Shown here: in pieces, positions 48,054 through 50,937 of the stretch
Numbering within the stretch: position 1 is the first letter of the stretch
Layout of the letters: each line of letters opens with the position of its first letter
Assembly: GCA_017511645.1 (NCBI GenBank)
Contig: JAFWJH010000007.1
Location: 1-50,937 of the forward strand
Length of the DNA: 50,937 nt
Direction of reading: 5' to 3'
Source of the DNA: Candidatus Saccharimonadota bacterium
Lineage (GTDB): Bacteria > Patescibacteriota > Saccharimonadia > Saccharimonadales > Saccharimonadaceae
Program-made: the position numbers and the translations under genes
The notes under the pieces: model-generated
The model's input: only the letters and a program-made list of their open reading frames with translations
The model's database searches: none
Told to the model about the DNA's origin: nothing

Positions 48054-49112
48054 ATGTCTAGTGCTATTTTACAGGCAAAATTTGATGATATCCTTGAGGA
48101 ATTTAACAATTCTATCAGGGACAACGACTCTGTTGGCATAGAAAATGTCAATTATGCAATGCACAAAGACTGGCTCAGTTTTATTGATGCAGGCTTTGAT
48201 GTGAATCAGGTTATAAGCATGATGTCCGGCAAGGATATCTCAGATCATTATGACACTTTATTGTCCTACGGAGCAGAAATCGACATTACCAAATATTTCT
48301 GGGATTTCGATAGAGTTTTCGTAGTAAAACACCTGAACGATTTCATAAATCGGGGCGTAAGCCTTGAAGATATCGTTTCAAAATGTGGTCTGTACTCTTC
48401 TGGAACAGTTGAGTCGGATATTGAGAGAATCGTCGAATTTTCTGAAAAAGGCATAGATATAAGAGTAATTTTTACGCTTTTCCAGAAAATAATTGATGAT
48501 GCCCTTGAAAACCAGGATTCAGACTACATCATTGGAGTCTTTATGGCTCTGTGCCAAAATGGATTACCAAAGGAAGAACTGAAAAAATGGTTAGATCAAA
48601 AAACTAGCCAAAATGGTTTTATTCTCTGTGATATCGTTGAAGAAAATCCAGACGAATGGGAAAAATTAGGAGTCAATATTTCAGACTATGCAGACAAATG
48701 GTTAAGATATTATTACGATCACTATTATTACCATCGTAAACCCTTAAAAGATCTCCCAAAAAGCATCACTGAGAAAAAATTCATTGAATTTTTCTCCATG
48801 GAAGAGATTTTGAATTTAATCAACGAGGCTGCTGGTTTTTCATTTTATGATTTTCTTACGAAAGAAATTTCTTCAAATGAAAATCTTGAAATTCTGGCAC
48901 ATAAATTCGTTGACGAAATCGGCTATTCTGCTGATCATATGGGCGAAATTATAGACTTCATCATGGCAGGATCATCCGTTATTGATTTAAAAGAAATCGA
49001 AAAGATGGATTTTGGCGATGAGCCACACCCGGATTATGACTACGATTTATACCATGAAGTCTTAAAGAGCGCCGGCGCAAGCAAAGAATTGCTCGATAAA
49101 TTCTCTTCCTAA
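48054..49112 (+). CDS. Hypothetical helical protein
   Basis: 352 residues, not recognised. Acidic and predicted mostly helical, with loosely repeated 'GxDV/I..I...' units ('DAGFDVNQVISMM', 'NRGVSLEDIVSKC', 'EKGIDIRVIFTLF', 'GYSADHMGEIIDFI'). These suggest a solenoid of ankyrin- or LRV-like pairs. A Tyr/His-rich stretch lies at about 222-230. There is no membrane segment. Codon use is AT-rich compared with gyrA upstream, so it may have been acquired. A strong promoter, a possible operator, AGAAGGAGGG and a terminator make it a complete single-gene unit. Confidence 0.6.
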   Translation: MSSAILQAKFDDILEEFNNSIRDNDSVGIENVNYAMHKDWLSFIDAGFDVNQVISMMSGKDISDHYDTLLSYGAEIDITKYFWDFDRVFVVKHLNDFINRGVSLEDIVSKCGLYSSGTVESDIERIVEFSEKGIDIRVIFTLFQKIIDDALENQDSDYIIGVFMALCQNGLPKEELKKWLDQKTSQNGFILCDIVEENPDEWEKLGVNISDYADKWLRYYYDHYYYHRKPLKDLPKSITEKKFIEFFSMEEILNLINEAAGFSFYDFLTKEISSNENLEILAHKFVDEIGYSADHMGEIIDFIMAGSSVIDLKEIEKMDFGDEPHPDYDYDLYHEVLKSAGASKELLDKFSS

Positions 49113-49118
49113 CAATCT

Positions 49119-49143
49119 AAATCCCCTCAATATGAGGGGATTT
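49119..49143 (+). terminator. Intrinsic terminator after the 48054 gene
   Basis: AAATCCCCTC (49119-49128), loop AATAT, GAGGGGATTT (49134-49143), then T-rich. Confidence 0.88.
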
Positions 49144-49182
49144 ATTTTATTCTCTAATTGTTAAAAAATCTAGGTGGGGGGG

Positions 49183-49211
49183 TTGAAATAATTTTTTACC
49201 TGTGCTAAAAG
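49183..49211 (+). promoter_or_regulatory. Promoter of a candidate ncRNA
   Basis: TTGAAA (49183-49188), 17 nt, TGC-TAAAAG (49206-49211). The start is near 49213-49218. The sequence AGGTGGGGGGGTTGAAAT around the -35 box recurs at the 49622 promoter. Confidence 0.6.
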
Positions 49212-49212
49212 T

Positions 49213-49467
49213 GGCGTCGGGTTGATTTCGGAGTTTAGTGGGAAAAGAGCATAAACGCAAAAGTTTATGAGTGACCGGGGGCTCATTAAACGGTTATTCT
49301 AGGTATGCTAGTGCCCTAGAAAGGGAAGATGAAAATGACTATACAGATTAACATTCTGTGTATCGTCTGGCCCAAAAGGAAGACACGCCGAAGTAAAAAA
49401 TCTAACTAGCTTCGCACTAGTTAGATAACAACCCTACAGAGAAAGTTTCCTAGAGGCTTTCTCTTTT
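49213..49467 (+). ncRNA. Candidate structured ncRNA, about 250 nt
   Basis: No ORF of note. The ends pair, GGCGT (49213) with ACGCC (about 49385). Inside are a hairpin ACAGA/TTCTGT (about 49344-49360), a perfect stem TCTAACTAG/CTAGTTAGA (49401-49409 / 49417-49425) and a final terminator GAGAAAG/CTTTCTC (49439-49445 / 49457-49463) with TTTT. The family is unknown; 6S-like or SRP-like assignments are untested. Confidence 0.5.
49439..49467 (+). terminator. Terminator of the candidate ncRNA
   Basis: GAGAAAG, 11-nt loop, CTTTCTC, TTTT. Confidence 0.7.
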
Positions 49468-49621
49468 CATAGCTTAATTATATCACACTATCGTCCAGGA
49501 ATCTCACAAAAATCTCAATTTCGCAGCACAATACATCACTCATCCACGTTTTTACCGCAAGCACAAAGCCAAAAATTACAGAGGTGATACCTATTACGTT
49601 TACCAAATCTCAGGTAGGGGG

Positions 49622-49651
49622 TTGAAATCTGCGCCGTTTTATGCCTATACT
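49622..49651 (+). promoter_or_regulatory. Promoter of the last surface-protein gene
   Basis: TTGAAA (49622-49627), 18 nt, TATACT (49646-49651). An ATG at 49641 lies within it, so the start is 49680 with AAGGGAG. The stretch from 49468 to here holds no gene. Confidence 0.65.
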
Positions 49652-49679
49652 CCCCCAGCTTAATAATGAAGGGAGACCT

Positions 49680-50807
49680 ATGGTCAAAAAATTATCACTA
49701 ATACCAACCCTGGCGATCCTTGCGGGTAGCATCGGCTTACAAGCTACGCCAGCCTTTGCTCGCGAAAGCAGCGAAATCTGGACTGTGCCGCAGCTTATGA
49801 CGATACAAGAAGAGGTTGCCGCCGAGACGGCAGAGCTTTGCGCTGGCGACAGCTCTTGCGAGGATGAGCTATACTTTAATCATCTCGAGGCGGGCGGCAA
49901 ATACGCTGCCCTAGATGGCTTCAGCAATATGATTATACTTATTACCGCTATCAACCCCAGTAATTCTACTATTCGCGTGATTTTCCACGACGAAGACCCC
50001 ATGATGCGGTGGCTACCAGAGGAAGAACGCCACTCTACTCTAGACGAGCTCTACGTCTCCAAGTTTTCAAACCGCCCCGGTATCGACGAGGCGCACGATA
50101 TCATGCGTAGCGGCTACAGTAGTGATACGCATCACCCACTCTTTGCGGGTACTGCTGCCACTAATGGTGCTGGCTGGTTTACGCCCAATATCGAGGTAGA
50201 GCTGCCTATCGCCAACGCCACCTCTATACTCGAAGCGCCCCATATCATCCATTTTGCTATGGAGGCTGATTATACAAACGTAATCGGCGCTCACGATTAT
50301 AGTAGTTGTCTAACCTCGCCCGCCTACGAAGAGGGAATGGAATGCCGCGTGGTGTTCGACGAAAACGGTTGGTTTTATTTCTTGCCGTTTTGGCCAGGCG
50401 CAGAATTGCCAGCTACGATGACTGCCACCGAAGATCTAATGCCAGAGGACACCACCCCAGAGGAAACACCTGTTGAAGACCCCACCCTGCTAGACGACAC
50501 CCTAGTAGAAGGCGGCCTTGGCGCTGTTGAACCAGAGGAGGGGACCACATCCACAACGGAGGTAACCCCAGAAATAGCATCAATAGGAACCGCCCCCACC
50601 TCAGACATCCTGCCTACCACCCCAGACACCGGCAAGCCCACCTATGGTTTTCATGCCAAGAAAACCGACCTCCCGTTATGGATCGCCGGGCTAATTATTG
50701 CTAATTTTGTCTTATTGATTTGGTGGTTCACGCCAATTCGTAGAAAATCCTCCAAAAATCCTAAAAAACCAAAAAAGGGTATTGACAAAAAACCCAGATT
50801 GGGATAA
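49680..50807 (+). CDS. Secreted, membrane-anchored surface protein
   Basis: 375 residues, not recognised. The signal peptide is 'MVKKLSLIPTLAILAGSIGLQATPAFA', with cleavage likely after Ala27. The exported domain has paired Cys ('LCAGDSSCEDEL', 'SSCLTSPAYEEGMECRV') that may form disulfides. A stretch of about 80 residues is rich in Thr/Glu/Pro/Asp. One membrane helix ('LPLWIAGLIIANFVLLIWW') and a Lys/Arg tail end it. No true LPxTG motif; 'PDTG' occurs about 20 residues before the helix and could be a divergent sorting signal. It may act at the cell surface or host contact. Confidence 0.7.
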   Translation: MVKKLSLIPTLAILAGSIGLQATPAFARESSEIWTVPQLMTIQEEVAAETAELCAGDSSCEDELYFNHLEAGGKYAALDGFSNMIILITAINPSNSTIRVIFHDEDPMMRWLPEEERHSTLDELYVSKFSNRPGIDEAHDIMRSGYSSDTHHPLFAGTAATNGAGWFTPNIEVELPIANATSILEAPHIIHFAMEADYTNVIGAHDYSSCLTSPAYEEGMECRVVFDENGWFYFLPFWPGAELPATMTATEDLMPEDTTPEETPVEDPTLLDDTLVEGGLGAVEPEEGTTSTTEVTPEIASIGTAPTSDILPTTPDTGKPTYGFHAKKTDLPLWIAGLIIANFVLLIWWFTPIRRKSSKNPKKPKKGIDKKPRLG

Positions 50808-50937
50808 GATGGTATCAGTCTAAAGCTGCGAGTACTTATTTTAGTAGTCTTTAGAAATATTTTAACAATTTAGTTGTGCAATTAATCATCGTCAGTTTTT
50901 AATTTTATGTTGAGTTTTCAAATTTAACATTCTTTAA
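50808..50937. other. Non-coding end of the window
   Basis: AT-rich, with no gene, clear hairpin or promoter seen. Confidence 0.4.

Noticed and set aside
49213-49467. SRP RNA or 6S RNA
   Set aside because: No GGAAG-type SRP tetraloop domain was found, and the central open bubble of 6S could not be shown by eye, so it is left as unclassified.
1-50937. CRISPR arrays, insertion sequences, integrases or prophage
   Set aside because: No regular spaced direct repeats and no transposase, recombinase or phage structural motifs were seen in any frame. The 47211/47367 repeat is inside a protein repeat array.
1-50937. UGA recoded to glycine (genetic code 25)
   Set aside because: Genes ending at 27287, 32622 and 38079 stop at TGA, and conserved proteins read through no internal TGA.

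Overview
The window looks like chromosome of a Patescibacteria/CPR bacterium, most probably Candidatus Saccharibacteria (TM7). This is inferred from gene content and order, not from a search. The pointers are compact gene packing with many 1-17 nt overlaps, a ThrRS with no TGS domain, an NrdR with no zinc-ribbon cysteines, LPxTG-type surface proteins, a VirD4/TraG-like ATPase, ComM, and no biosynthetic pathways. TGA is used as a stop in several genes (for example those ending at 27287, 32622 and 38079), so the recoded UGA of SR1/Gracilibacteria does not apply.

Layout. 1-782 is the 3' end of a membrane-anchored surface protein. 882-6523 holds rpsU, adk-map, ftsA, ftsZ, a cysteine-less nrdR, a thioredoxin-like gene and an mscS channel. 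6585-9554 is ileS, followed by a 181-bp palindrome. 9873-13601 is a surface/envelope cluster: a small acidic protein, a DUF5663-like protein, a membrane-anchored low-complexity protein and an LPNTG/DUF11 protein. 13627-17110 holds rplU, parA-parB and a short rel/spoT. After tRNA-Thr (minus strand), 17289-23247 carries membrane proteins, a GT2 glycosyltransferase, an AraC/GyrI-like regulator, a C45-type hydrolase, a DUF362 protein and a CYTH protein. After tRNA-Val, 23568-26460 is AT-rich accessory DNA with a riboswitch-like leader and an FNT-DUF1653 fusion. 26628-32622 holds a degenerate racemase, thrS, miaA, a winged-helix protein, an MBL-like protein, an M50 protease and a Nudix-RNase H fusion. 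rnpB follows. The minus-strand operon infC-rpmI-rplT-rpmB and comM precede tmRNA and two candidate ncRNAs (36159-37250). 37268-42407 holds the VirD4-like ATPase gene with two small genes, iscU and a convergent iscS. gyrB-gyrA follow, then an LRV-repeat protein, an unknown protein, another candidate ncRNA and a final surface protein.

Much of the window is core machinery: translation, division, segregation, topoisomerases, Fe-S assembly, stringent response and the three RNAs rnpB, tmRNA and tRNA. The notable signals are mostly non-coding. (1) About a dozen genes have an extended -10 box (TGnTATAAT) exactly 6-7 nt before ATG, which implies leaderless mRNAs starting on the A of ATG. (2) Palindromic elements are inserted in frame inside ileS and at the start of miaA, and another forms the 3' end of ileS. 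(3) A three-way-junction leader at 25431-25544 has mutually exclusive pairing with the next hairpin. (4) Several promoter-plus-terminator units contain no ORF.
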